Of a DNA stretch of 64,000 bases, positions 26,649 to 34,889 are shown in pieces. The notes below the pieces were generated by a model that was given only the letters and a program-made list of their open reading frames with translations, ran no database searches and had not been told where the DNA came from. The stretch's first letter is position 1. Each line of letters starts with the position of its first letter. Source of the DNA: Tenacibaculum larymnensis (GTDB taxonomy: Bacteria > Bacteroidota > Bacteroidia > Flavobacteriales > Flavobacteriaceae). The stretch covers positions 62,001-126,000 of the forward strand of contig NZ_JAIWJY010000004.1 of the NCBI RefSeq assembly GCF_028829235.1. Reading direction: 5' to 3'. Both the position numbers and the translations under genes were made by a program.

Positions 26649-27773
26649 ATGACTAAACATATTACGCTATTATTCACTCTAGTTTGCGCCTTTTATTCAT
26701 TTTCTCAAATACCAGAAAGCAAGGTAACCATAGGAATTAATTATACTATTAAATCAACTATTTTAAATCAGGATAGAGATATTCAGGTTTATTTACCCGA
26801 TAGTTATACTACTTCAAAAGAAGCATATCCTGTTTTGTATATTTTAGATGGTCAGTGGTTTTTTACCAATGGTGTAGCTATTCAGAAATCATTGAGAACT
26901 CCAGGAGCAATTCCTGAAATGATTGTTGTAGGAATAAAAAATGAAAACCCCTTAAGAAGAACTCTTTTCAGTAGTGAAAATAAAAAATTTACCTCTTTTT
27001 TAAAAGACGAAGTAATCAAATTTATAGATGATAAATTTAGAACTACAAACGAACGTGTTATTTATGGTTGGGAAGCTGCAGCATATTATATAAGCAAACT
27101 AATTTTAGAAGAAAATAATGTATTTCAAGGAGCAATTATAACGGATGGAGGCTATGCTTCTGAAAAGCTAGTTGAAAATTTTAAATCGGATGGTGATGTG
27201 TATTTATATATAGCAAATTCTAAAAGAGATATATATTATATAGAATCTACGGAAGAGTTTAATAGAGTATTAAAAAAGCACAACCCTAAAAATTTACTTT
27301 GGAAGTATGAGTTATTTAATGATGAGGTACATGAAACAATGCCTCATCTAGCTATGTACAAGGGAATCATGTATTATTATCATAATTACGATTCATTGGT
27401 GTTTGAAAGTATTGAAGCCTATGAAAAAGCAGGAGGAATCCCTTACCTAAAATCTTATTTCAAAGAAAGAGCTAAACGTTTTGGAGGTGACGGAAAAATA
27501 GATAATAGCACGAAAAACGCATTGATTTGGTTAGCATGGAAACGTGATAATTTTAAATACTTTAGTTTTTTTATGGAAGAGTTTAAAGATGTTTTAGAAA
27601 CCAATAGATATAAAAGTGCATATTGGCAAAACAGACTAGGGCAGTTTTATTTAAAATATAAAGACTATAAAAATGCTAGTAAGTATTTTGAAAGAGGTAT
27701 AAATGACTATCCAAACTCTCAATTTGAAGAAGTTATGAAAGAAGGCTTACAAAAAGCAAAGAGTAAATTGTAA
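26649..27773 (+). CDS. Esterase-fold (Fes/EsD-like) exported protein lacking the nucleophile serine, with C-terminal TPR-like repeat
   Basis: The ATG at 26649 gives 374 residues beginning with a signal peptide (MTKHITLLFTLVCAFYSFSQ). The body follows putative esterase/Fes proteins: RDIQVYLPDSY, YPVLYILDGQWFF, EMIVVGIKNENPLRRTLF, FLKDEVIKFIDDKF. Where active members have a GHSFGG-type elbow, this protein reads GWEAAAY (about 140-146), with Glu at the serine position, so hydrolase activity is unlikely. The last 60 residues (AYWQNRLGQFYLKYKDYKNA, SKYFERGINDYPNSQF) look like one TPR unit. It follows the permease-peptidase gene and may serve the same system as a binding partner. Confidence 0.75.
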   Translation: MTKHITLLFTLVCAFYSFSQIPESKVTIGINYTIKSTILNQDRDIQVYLPDSYTTSKEAYPVLYILDGQWFFTNGVAIQKSLRTPGAIPEMIVVGIKNENPLRRTLFSSENKKFTSFLKDEVIKFIDDKFRTTNERVIYGWEAAAYYISKLILEENNVFQGAIITDGGYASEKLVENFKSDGDVYLYIANSKRDIYYIESTEEFNRVLKKHNPKNLLWKYELFNDEVHETMPHLAMYKGIMYYYHNYDSLVFESIEAYEKAGGIPYLKSYFKERAKRFGGDGKIDNSTKNALIWLAWKRDNFKYFSFFMEEFKDVLETNRYKSAYWQNRLGQFYLKYKDYKNASKYFERGINDYPNSQFEEVMKEGLQKAKSKL

Positions 27774-27794
27774 ATGAACCTTATAAAATTTTAA

Positions 27795-27821
27795 ATGCCT
27801 CAAATATGAGGCATTTTTTTG
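27795..27821 (+). terminator. Intrinsic terminator between the esterase-like gene and thrC
   Basis: ATGCCTCA (27795-27802) and TGAGGCAT (27807-27814) form a stem with a 4-nt loop, followed by a run of seven T. It separates the convergent transcripts. Confidence 0.88.
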
Positions 27822-27823
27822 CG

Positions 27824-29104
27824 TTAAACATTTAAAAAATCTTTCAATTCTTGATAGGAACTAATTTTTGTAGCTCTCTTTTGTCGATCTATTACCGAAG
27901 CTATTTGCAAAGGAATTTCAATATCTACATTTAAAACATCTTCCACAACATCTAAAAACTTAACAGGATGGGCTGTTTCTAAGAAAATTCCATAGGCATT
28001 CAGTAAATCATACTTTTTCAATCCTAAATACCCAACAGCTCCGTGCGGATCGGCAATATAATTTGAATTTTGATAGATTTTTTTCATGGCTTCACGAGTT
28101 TCATCATCAGAAAAAGAAAAAGATGAAAAAGCGTTTTTTAAAACCTCTAAATCATTGTTGAATAATTTTTGGATTCTAATAAAATTACTTGGATTCCCAA
28201 CATCCATCGCATTCGATATGGTTGCTTTAGAAGGCTTTGGTTGATAATCTCCACTTTGTAAGTAATTAGGAACGGTATCGTTTACATTGGTAGCAGCTAC
28301 AAAATGTTTAATAGGCAATCCTAATTTTTGCGCCATAATACCTGCACAAATGTTTCCAAAGTTTCCACTTGGAACCGAAAAAACTACTTCTTTATGTTTT
28401 TTATAAACTTGCTTATAGGCAAAGAAGAAATAAAACATTTGAGGTAACCAACGAGCAACATTTATGGAGTTTGCTGAGGTTAACGTACAATTAATTTCTG
28501 CATCTAAAAAAGCAGTTTTCACCATGTCTTGACAATCGTCAAAAACACCATTTACTTCTAAAGCAGTAATATTTTGTCCTAAGGTTGTTAATTGCTTTTC
28601 TTGAATATCACTTACTTTTCCGCTAGGGTAGAGGATGACCACATCTACACCTTTAACCCCTAAGAAACCATTAGCAACAGCTCCTCCAGTATCACCAGAA
28701 GTAGCAACTAAAACTGTAACCTGTTGGTCTTTATCACGGTTAAAATAACCTAAACAACGAGCCATAAAACGAGCGCCTACATCTTTAAAAGCCATGGTTG
28801 GTCCATGAAATAATTCTAATGTACCAATGTTTTCTTCAATCGGTACTACAGGAAACTCAAAATTGATGGTTTCTTTAATGATTTCTTGTAAAACTTCCTT
28901 AGGAATTTCATCTCCTACAAATTGTTGAATGGCTTCGTAAGCAATTTCTTCATTAGAATATTCACCAATATTATCAATAAATTCTTTTGATAGTGGCGTA
29001 ATGTTTTCAGGAAAATACAATCCTCTATCAGGAGCTAATCCGTTAACTACAGCTTCTTCAAAGCTAACTTTGGGTGATGTATGATTGAGACTATAATAGT
29101 TCAT
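27824..29104 (-). CDS. thrC: Threonine synthase
   Basis: 426 residues, the length of the longer E. coli-type threonine synthases. The PLP-binding Lys107 lies in FHGPTMAFKDVGARFMAR and the phosphate loop is SGDTGGAVANGFLG. VFSVPSGNFGNICAGIMAQK and the C-terminal HPVKF are further landmarks. It converts O-phosphohomoserine to threonine in the cytoplasm. It is last in the thr operon, 10 bp downstream of thrB, and is closed by the shared terminator at about 27.8 kb. Confidence 0.97.
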   Translation of the reverse strand: MNYYSLNHTSPKVSFEEAVVNGLAPDRGLYFPENITPLSKEFIDNIGEYSNEEIAYEAIQQFVGDEIPKEVLQEIIKETINFEFPVVPIEENIGTLELFHGPTMAFKDVGARFMARCLGYFNRDKDQQVTVLVATSGDTGGAVANGFLGVKGVDVVILYPSGKVSDIQEKQLTTLGQNITALEVNGVFDDCQDMVKTAFLDAEINCTLTSANSINVARWLPQMFYFFFAYKQVYKKHKEVVFSVPSGNFGNICAGIMAQKLGLPIKHFVAATNVNDTVPNYLQSGDYQPKPSKATISNAMDVGNPSNFIRIQKLFNNDLEVLKNAFSSFSFSDDETREAMKKIYQNSNYIADPHGAVGYLGLKKYDLLNAYGIFLETAHPVKFLDVVEDVLNVDIEIPLQIASVIDRQKRATKISSYQELKDFLNV

Positions 29105-29114
29105 AATTTCATAT

Positions 29115-30044
29115 TTAGTGTTGTTCTAAAATTTTAATTCCTTCTGTGTTGATTTTTGAAAGAATCATGTTAAAATCAATTTGTTTGTCTTGATAAGTGT
29201 TTTGAATGGTTTTGTAAACATTCTCAGCAGTTGCATCGCCTTTACACAAAGCAAAAATAGTTGGACCTGAACCTGAAATTCCTGCTCCTAAAGCACCAGC
29301 TTTTAAAGCCTCCTTTTTCACTAAATCAAAATGAGGAATTAGTTTTTTTCTAGCAGGTTCAACAATGATATCGGTTAGTGAATCTGAGATTAATTGATAA
29401 TCATTGGTATGTAATCCACTAATTAAACCACCAACATTCGCCCATTGTGTAACCGCGTCTTTTAAAGGAACTTCCTTAGGCAATACCTCTCTCGCATCTT
29501 TTGTTTTTACTTCAACCTGTGGGTGAATAGCAACTACTCTTAAATCTGCAGGAACAGGGATTTTTACAATACTCAATGGTTCGTAACTGCGTACCAATGT
29601 GAATCCTCCGTAAATAGCTGCAGAAGCATTATCTGCAATAGGCGTTCCGCAAGTTGCTTCTTCTCCTAACATAGCAAATTGCGTCAATTCAAGAGGGGAG
29701 AAGATGCCTCCTAACAGCTGATTTACACCAAACGCTGCTCCCGCAGCACTGGCAGCACTACTTCCTAAACCACTTCCTGGAGTATATCCTTTGTGAATGG
29801 TAATATTGATACCAAAATCAACAGGATGTTTTTCTAGCATAGCTAGTGCAACCACTCCCGCAGCATTTGTTTGTGTGTCTAGAGGTAAATCAGCCCCTGT
29901 TATTTTGGTTATTTTGACACCTTTTGTATCCGTTTTGGAAAAAGTCATAGTATCTCCAACCGTTTCGAGTGCTAAACCTAAAGCATCAAATCCGCAGGAA
30001 ACATTGGCAACGGTTGCAGGTGAAAATATTTTTATATAGTTCAT
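29115..30044 (-). CDS. thrB: Homoserine kinase
   Basis: 309 residues, GHMP kinase family. The N-terminal IFSPATVANVSCGFDALGLA and the ATP loop PGSGLGSSAASAAGAA (about 89-104) are characteristic, with GAGISGSGPTIFAL near the C-terminus. It phosphorylates homoserine using ATP and passes the product to ThrC. Its start overlaps the stop of the upstream methyltransferase by 4 bp, and thrC follows after 10 bp. Regulation is expected at the leader peptide upstream of thrA. Confidence 0.97.
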   Translation of the reverse strand: MNYIKIFSPATVANVSCGFDALGLALETVGDTMTFSKTDTKGVKITKITGADLPLDTQTNAAGVVALAMLEKHPVDFGINITIHKGYTPGSGLGSSAASAAGAAFGVNQLLGGIFSPLELTQFAMLGEEATCGTPIADNASAAIYGGFTLVRSYEPLSIVKIPVPADLRVVAIHPQVEVKTKDAREVLPKEVPLKDAVTQWANVGGLISGLHTNDYQLISDSLTDIIVEPARKKLIPHFDLVKKEALKAGALGAGISGSGPTIFALCKGDATAENVYKTIQNTYQDKQIDFNMILSKINTEGIKILEQH

Positions 30045-30670
30045 TTTTTTGCAATTAAGAACAAGTCGGTATCACCACCTTCTTGATATAGTTTGGTGTA
30101 ATTTTCTAAAATTTTGAATTCTTGTGCTTCTAGAGCTTCAATTAAATATGTTGGTTCATGATAATGGATAAACATCGAATTTTTTCCATCTGAACTAGTA
30201 GTTATACGAGAATCTTTTTCGTAATTTCCAATCATGGTACTGATGTACAGTAATCCGTTTGGAGGTAACATAATAGCAGCATCTTTTATAAGTTTTAAAA
30301 CATCCTCTTTCGTTAAATATGGAAAACAAAATCCGAAGATAATGACATCAAAACCTTGATGTAAACTGTTAATTTCTCTACAATCCATCACTTTAAAGGA
30401 AGCATTTGGATTGTTTTGTTTTGCCAAAGACACCATGTTTTCAGCAGCATCAACTCCTAACACGGAAAGTTTAGGATTGTGGTTTAAAAGATAGTTGGTA
30501 ATCTTTCCAAAACCACAAGCTGCATCCAACACATTCTTATGAGTTGGTTTCATATGTTTTAGAAGTAAGTCATAACTGTGATTATATACTGTATCATTAG
30601 CAAATTTATCTTGATACTTTTGAGCTACGGTATTGTAGATTTGTATGATATTTTGATAACGTTTTTCCAT
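30041..30670 (-). CDS. Class I SAM-dependent methyltransferase embedded in the threonine operon
   Basis: 209 residues with a Rossmann-type SAM-binding core: motif I NVLDAACGFGKITNYLL, motif II LGVDAAENMVSLAKQ, KVMDCREIN, and DVIIFGFCFPYLTKEDV in place of the usual acceptor loop. The N-terminus (YQNIIQIYNTVAQKYQDKF) is like that of UbiE-type enzymes. The substrate is unknown. It lies between thrA (3 bp gap) and thrB (4 bp overlap), so it is made with the threonine enzymes. That position is not part of the textbook thrABC operon. Confidence 0.88.
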   Translation of the reverse strand: MEKRYQNIIQIYNTVAQKYQDKFANDTVYNHSYDLLLKHMKPTHKNVLDAACGFGKITNYLLNHNPKLSVLGVDAAENMVSLAKQNNPNASFKVMDCREINSLHQGFDVIIFGFCFPYLTKEDVLKLIKDAAIMLPPNGLLYISTMIGNYEKDSRITTSSDGKNSMFIHYHEPTYLIEALEAQEFKILENYTKLYQEGGDTDLFLIAKK

Positions 30671-30673
30671 AGA

Positions 30674-33115
30674 CTATTGATTTCCAATTCGTATCACGTC
30701 AGCAAAAATTCCAGAAGCAGTTACTTCAGCACCTGCACCAGCTCCTTTTATTTGTAAAGGATTTACAGGATATCTATCTGTAAAAAACAACACGATATTG
30801 TCACTACCTTCTAAATTATAAAAAGGATGGTCAAACGGAATGTGTTGCAAGCCTACACTCGCTTTTCCATTGTTAAATTCAGCTACATATTTTAAGCGGC
30901 AATCTTTATCAGCTGCTTCTTTATATATTTGTTGAAAATGACTCTCAAATTCAGTTAATGAAGCATAAAAATCTTCATTATTTGTAGTTTTCAAACTCTT
31001 TTTAGGCAAAAACGCATTGTTTTCGATGTCTGAAAGTTCTAATTCATAACCACTTTCACGTGCAAGAATTAATATTTTTCTGGCCACATCTACACCACTT
31101 AAATCAATTTTCGGATCTGGTTCAGTATATCCTTGTTCTTGTGCTTGTTGTACAACATCGTGAAATGAAATATTCTTATTAAAGTTGTTGAATACAAAAT
31201 TTAACGACCCTGATAACACGGCTTGTATTTTATGTACTCGGTCACCAGAAGCAATTAAGTTTTTAAGCGTATCAATAATAGGTAAACCAGCACCTACGTT
31301 GGTTTCAAATAAAAAAGGTGCATTGAACTTATGAGAGATGTGCTTTAATTTTTTGTAATTGTTCAGTTCAGAAGCACAGGCAATTTTATTACACGTAACC
31401 ACCCCTATATTATTGGCTAAATAATGCTCATACACTTCAGAAACTTGTTGATTAGCAGTATTGTCAATAAAAACTGAATTACGAAGGTTTAATGTTTTTA
31501 TTCTTTGGAAAAAAAGCTCTAAAGAACTTGCTTCTCCGTTTTGTAATTGTTCTTTCCATGATTTTAAACTGATACCACTTTCATCAAAAACCATTTGTTT
31601 AGAATTGGAAATTCCTACAACACGTATATTCAGTTTCAATTGTTCTTTTAAGTACTTTTTCTGCTGATGGATTTGTGCTAAAAAGCGTTCACCCACATTT
31701 CCTACCCCCGTAACAAACAAGTTTAACTGCTTAACTTTCTCCTCAAAGAACTGTTCGTGCAGGGTATTCAATGCTTTTTTGGCATCTGAACTATTGATAA
31801 CAGCAGAAATATTTTTTTCCGAAGCACCTTGGGCAATAGCGCGAATATTTACGTTGTTTTTGCCTAAAGAACTAAACATTTGACCACTCAACCCTTGATG
31901 ATTTCTCATTTTATCACCTACCAAAGCAATAATTGCCAATCCTTGTTCTACAATAATCGGATCTATTTTATGACGCTCTATTTCTATAGCGAAAGCTTCA
32001 TTAATTTTTAAAGCTGCTTTTTCGGCATCTTCATCATAAATCCCTACACAGATAGAGTGTTCAGAAGAAGCTTGTGTAATAAGCACCACATTAATATTGT
32101 GTGCAGATAGTGTTTCAAATAAACGTTTAGAAATGCCAGAAACGCCCACCATACCACTACCTTCTAAAGTTAGCAACGTGATATTTTCTATATGAGAAAT
32201 TCCTTTTACAGGCTTCCCATTTTCTGTAATTTTAGAAATGAGTGTTCCTACATTTTCAGGGTCAAAAGTATTTTTTATTCGAATCGGAATTTCTTTTTCT
32301 AACACAGGTTGAATCGTAGGAGGGTAGATAACTTTAGCTCCGAAATGAGACAATTCCATGGCTTCTTGATACGAGATATGTGGAATAGGAAATGCCTGTT
32401 TTACTAGATGCGGATTTGCCGTGTACATACCACTAACATCTGTCCATATTTGTAATTCATCTGCACTTACAGCAGCGGCATAAATAGCCGCAGAATAATC
32501 GGATCCTCCACGTCCTAAGGTAGTTGATTTTCCTTCTTTTGTACGAGCAATAAATCCTGGTAATAGCGTTACTTGGTGCTTGTTAGTTGAAAAATAGGCT
32601 TTACAATTAGCATTGGTTAGTTGAAAATCTACCTGTGCTTTATCAAAATCATTAGAAGTACTAATTAATTCTCTACTGTCTTTATATACTACATCGAGTT
32701 CTTTACTAGCTATACTTGCAATGATATATGAGGATAATAACTCTCCAAAACAACTAATGGTCGCTAATGTTTTAGGAGTAATTTCATTTAGTAAAAAGCA
32801 ACCTTCTAACAAGGTTTTTAGTTGTTTAAACAGTGAAGTAATATGAGTTTTAACTTCTTCTTGCTGATTTTTAGGTACTAACTCATGAATTACTTCAAAG
32901 TGTAATTGTTCTACTTCTTTGAAGTTTTCAAGATAATTAACATTGTTTTGAGCAGCTTGTTCTGCCGATGCAATGAGTTTATTAGTGGTTTTTCCAAATG
33001 CAGAAACCACTACAATGAGTTGGTTGTTTATTGAAGCATTGGCAATAATTTCTACTACTTTTTCTATGTTTTGAGGGTTGGCTACTGAGGAACCACCAAA
33101 TTTTAAAACGTTCAT
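30674..33115 (-). CDS. thrA: Bifunctional aspartate kinase / homoserine dehydrogenase I
   Basis: 813 residues, as in E. coli ThrA (820). The kinase N-terminus MNVLKFGGSSVANPQNIEKV is followed by TLGRGGSDYSAAIYAAA. A pair of ACT domains at about 310-460 (LTLEGSGMVGVSGISKRLFE, IALVGDKMRNHQGLSGQMFS) should mediate threonine feedback. The dehydrogenase begins about residue 465 with LFVTGVGNVGERFLAQI and includes TCNKIACASELNNY, FETNVGAGLPIIDTLK and SGSLNFVFNNF. It catalyses the first and third steps of threonine synthesis from aspartate. It opens the operon, preceded by the 32-residue leader peptide at 33226-33324. Confidence 0.97.
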   Translation of the reverse strand: MNVLKFGGSSVANPQNIEKVVEIIANASINNQLIVVVSAFGKTTNKLIASAEQAAQNNVNYLENFKEVEQLHFEVIHELVPKNQQEEVKTHITSLFKQLKTLLEGCFLLNEITPKTLATISCFGELLSSYIIASIASKELDVVYKDSRELISTSNDFDKAQVDFQLTNANCKAYFSTNKHQVTLLPGFIARTKEGKSTTLGRGGSDYSAAIYAAAVSADELQIWTDVSGMYTANPHLVKQAFPIPHISYQEAMELSHFGAKVIYPPTIQPVLEKEIPIRIKNTFDPENVGTLISKITENGKPVKGISHIENITLLTLEGSGMVGVSGISKRLFETLSAHNINVVLITQASSEHSICVGIYDEDAEKAALKINEAFAIEIERHKIDPIIVEQGLAIIALVGDKMRNHQGLSGQMFSSLGKNNVNIRAIAQGASEKNISAVINSSDAKKALNTLHEQFFEEKVKQLNLFVTGVGNVGERFLAQIHQQKKYLKEQLKLNIRVVGISNSKQMVFDESGISLKSWKEQLQNGEASSLELFFQRIKTLNLRNSVFIDNTANQQVSEVYEHYLANNIGVVTCNKIACASELNNYKKLKHISHKFNAPFLFETNVGAGLPIIDTLKNLIASGDRVHKIQAVLSGSLNFVFNNFNKNISFHDVVQQAQEQGYTEPDPKIDLSGVDVARKILILARESGYELELSDIENNAFLPKKSLKTTNNEDFYASLTEFESHFQQIYKEAADKDCRLKYVAEFNNGKASVGLQHIPFDHPFYNLEGSDNIVLFFTDRYPVNPLQIKGAGAGAEVTASGIFADVIRIGNQ

Positions 33116-33225
33116 TTTAAAATGAATAATAAATTAAAAATAAGATTTTTTAAGCTATTTATCTGTTTTCAAGTCTTTTGAAAAAATAAATATATACGGA
33201 ATGATGATATGTATAGAAATAACCC

Positions 33226-33324
33226 CTAAAGGGTTGTAGTAGTAATTGTAGTTGTTGTGCCAACAAAAGAAGCCGTAATACTTACAGCTGGAATAGAGAT
33301 AATATGTCTTTTGTTGTTAAACAT
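33226..33324 (-). CDS. Threonine operon leader peptide (Thr/Ile-rich attenuator ORF)
   Basis: A 32-codon frame on the minus strand, ATG at 33322-33324 and TAG at 33226-33228, 110 bp upstream of thrA. It encodes MFNNKRHIISIPAVSITASF and then VGTTTTITTTTL. Nine of 32 residues are Thr, eight of them in the last ten positions, and five are Ile. This is the composition expected of a ribosome-mediated attenuator sensing threonine and isoleucine. The last Thr codon and the stop lie inside a small hairpin, AACCC/GGGTT (33222-33236). An exact TAnnTTTG promoter box lies just upstream. The terminator half of the attenuator is not obvious. Confidence 0.8.
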   Translation of the reverse strand: MFNNKRHIISIPAVSITASFVGTTTTITTTTL

Positions 33325-33329
33325 TAAGC

Positions 33330-33362
33330 CAAATGTATAAATTATGTTCTAAAAAACAAGAA
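33330..33362 (-). promoter_or_regulatory. Predicted promoter of the thr leader and operon
   Basis: On the minus strand the -7 box is TACATTTG (33330-33337), an exact TAnnTTTG match, with TTG 19 nt further upstream, the normal Bacteroidota spacing. The predicted transcription start falls within a few bases of the leader-peptide ATG, so the leader mRNA may be almost leaderless. Confidence 0.65.
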
Positions 33363-33529
33363 AAGTTGTTGTTTTTTTGTGAATACCCTTTTTGATAGTT
33401 TATAGAATACAGCTATATTGCGAAAAGTAAAAAGAATAAAATTGCTAAATATTGCTGCTTATCCTGCTGATAAGAGGATATAATGGTAAGTTTATTCTGG
33501 ATGTAAACTAATCAGTTAACATTTAAAAA

Positions 33530-34441
33530 ATGGATACCCTTAACATAATATTGACAATACTTTCATCAATAGTTTTACTTCTAGCCATTGTATTCGAGGG
33601 TAAATTGAAACTAGAGAAAAAGAAAAAGAAAAAAGTTTCTATAAAAGACTTCTTTGCTGAGATTAAAAAAATCTCACTCTTTGGATGGATTTTAATAATA
33701 CTAATGTTGGTTCTTAATGCAGGCAATAGCTTTATTTCTGCTAGAAATGATGAAATTAGTAATGAACAGTATGCTACAGATACAATTCATTTTAAAACAA
33801 TTATTGAAAAGCTAGAAAATAAAAGACAAAACGATAGTACAAGAATAAAAGAATTAGAGAATGTTTTAAAAGTTAATGGACAAAAAAGCGATTCAATAAA
33901 AGTACAATTAGTAGATAATGCTATAAAAGCTTTAAAAGAACAAAAAGCGGCAATCGAAAATGAAAGAGAAAATATTTTTATTCATATGAAAAATGAAGTT
34001 AAAGACAATCTTCGGAAAATTTATCTCAACTTTAGAAAAGATCATATATTAGGATTTATTGATACACCTTTTTTCGTGTCAACAAGATTAAATAATGTTT
34101 ACATAAATAAATATCAATCATTTTCGACAAGTCCCATAATAATTGATCATTTAATGGAAACATCAGAATCAATAAGTTTTGTAAACAAGTATGCTGAGTT
34201 CTGTTCAATTAAAAATGAAGAAATAAATGGTAGAAAAACAAATATCAATATGTTTTTAAAGAATGTTAAAACAAGTGAGAATTATTTAATTTCTATTTAC
34301 CGAAGAATTAATAATCTAAAATCTTACAAACAATATGAGAAAATAGATTTTTCCAGAGAAACTAAAGAACTTGACCTTGATTCACTAAAAGTAATTTTGC
34401 AGAATGATCATTATTACAAAACTAGTTCAATAAAAAAATAA
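33530..34441 (+). CDS. Membrane-anchored coiled-coil protein of unknown function
   Basis: 303 residues, not recognised. There are two hydrophobic segments, about 5-23 (LNIILTILSSIVLLLAIVF) and 48-67 (LFGWILIILMLVLNAGNSF), separated by a Lys-rich loop (LEKKKKKKV). From about 80 to 155 the sequence is a polar heptad-like coiled coil (IIEKLENKRQNDSTRIKELE, ALKEQKAAIENERENIFIHM). The rest (about 160-303) is a mixed alpha/beta domain with no known motif. The C-terminal domain may be periplasmic or cytoplasmic depending on topology. It is alone on the plus strand between the thr operon and a 63-bp attc-like palindrome, in an accessory-looking stretch. Confidence 0.65.
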   Translation: MDTLNIILTILSSIVLLLAIVFEGKLKLEKKKKKKVSIKDFFAEIKKISLFGWILIILMLVLNAGNSFISARNDEISNEQYATDTIHFKTIIEKLENKRQNDSTRIKELENVLKVNGQKSDSIKVQLVDNAIKALKEQKAAIENERENIFIHMKNEVKDNLRKIYLNFRKDHILGFIDTPFFVSTRLNNVYINKYQSFSTSPIIIDHLMETSESISFVNKYAEFCSIKNEEINGRKTNINMFLKNVKTSENYLISIYRRINNLKSYKQYEKIDFSRETKELDLDSLKVILQNDHYYKTSSIKK

Positions 34442-34451
34442 AAACCTAATA

Positions 34452-34514
34452 AGATATAACCGCAAATACGGCAGATTCGACTATGTCCGAATCCACTCGG
34501 AATTGCTAATATCT
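34452..34514. repeat. 63-bp imperfect palindrome resembling an integron attC site
   Basis: The outer arms AGATAT (34452-34457) and ATATCT (34509-34514) are perfect. Inside, GCAA/TTGC and GATTCG (34474-34479)/CGAATC (34488-34493) pair, with unpaired bases between, giving one long imperfect hairpin. It starts 10 bp after the stop of the plus-strand gene. ATATAAC at 34454-34460 is one base from the attC R'' consensus RYYYAAC. No integrase is visible, so the attC reading is a hypothesis. Confidence 0.4.
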
Positions 34515-34642
34515 GTTCCAAACCCAAAAACAAAGTAAATTTAAATTGTAATGAACATATGATAAAAAAGTATTGAATAAATTTTAGACTTAATGTCAAC
34601 AACAAAACTTTGAGTTTTTTAGTAGAATTTATGAAGTCAACA

Positions 34643-34888
34643 TTAATTATTTTGTTTTTTCTTTTTAATGTAGTGATAGATGTAATGAAAAGGCAGTGAT
34701 AGAAAAGCTCCGATAGTCGAAGCTACTCCTAAATACAATAACAAAATAATAAACTCACCTAAGCCTGTACAAAAACTACATTTACCAGAGATATATTTTT
34801 CATGCCATATAATTATAGCAATGATATCAAAGAAAACAATACCATATATCACATGTGTACAACCAAAATTATCACTTTTTTTATTCAT
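34643..34888 (-). CDS. Small membrane protein next to the PAAR-lipase module
   Basis: With the ATG at 34888 the protein has 81 residues (an upstream in-frame ATG would overlap the lipoprotein gene). Two or three hydrophobic segments (about 10-26 YGIVFFDIIAIII, and 39-65 LGEFIILLLYLGVASTIG plus AFLSLPFHYIYHY) and a Lys-rich tail indicate an inner-membrane protein. Two Cys are close together (KCSFC). It starts 1 bp after the stop of the lipoprotein gene (TAA C ATG), so the two are translationally coupled. The position suggests a role in the PAAR-lipase module, possibly immunity; this is inference. Confidence 0.65.
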   Translation of the reverse strand: MNKKSDNFGCTHVIYGIVFFDIIAIIIWHEKYISGKCSFCTGLGEFIILLLYLGVASTIGAFLSLPFHYIYHYIKKKKQNN

Positions 34889-34889
34889 G

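Noticed and set aside
34471..34506. tRNA-like fragment (GATTCG...CGAATC)
   Set aside because: The arms form a simple hairpin; there is no anticodon arm, acceptor stem or GGTTCRA T-loop.
34414..34605. 63-codon open frame on the minus strand opposite the attC-like palindrome
   Set aside because: It overlaps the 3' end of the plus-strand gene, is mostly a low-complexity hydrophobic translation and contains the palindrome itself; no coding evidence.
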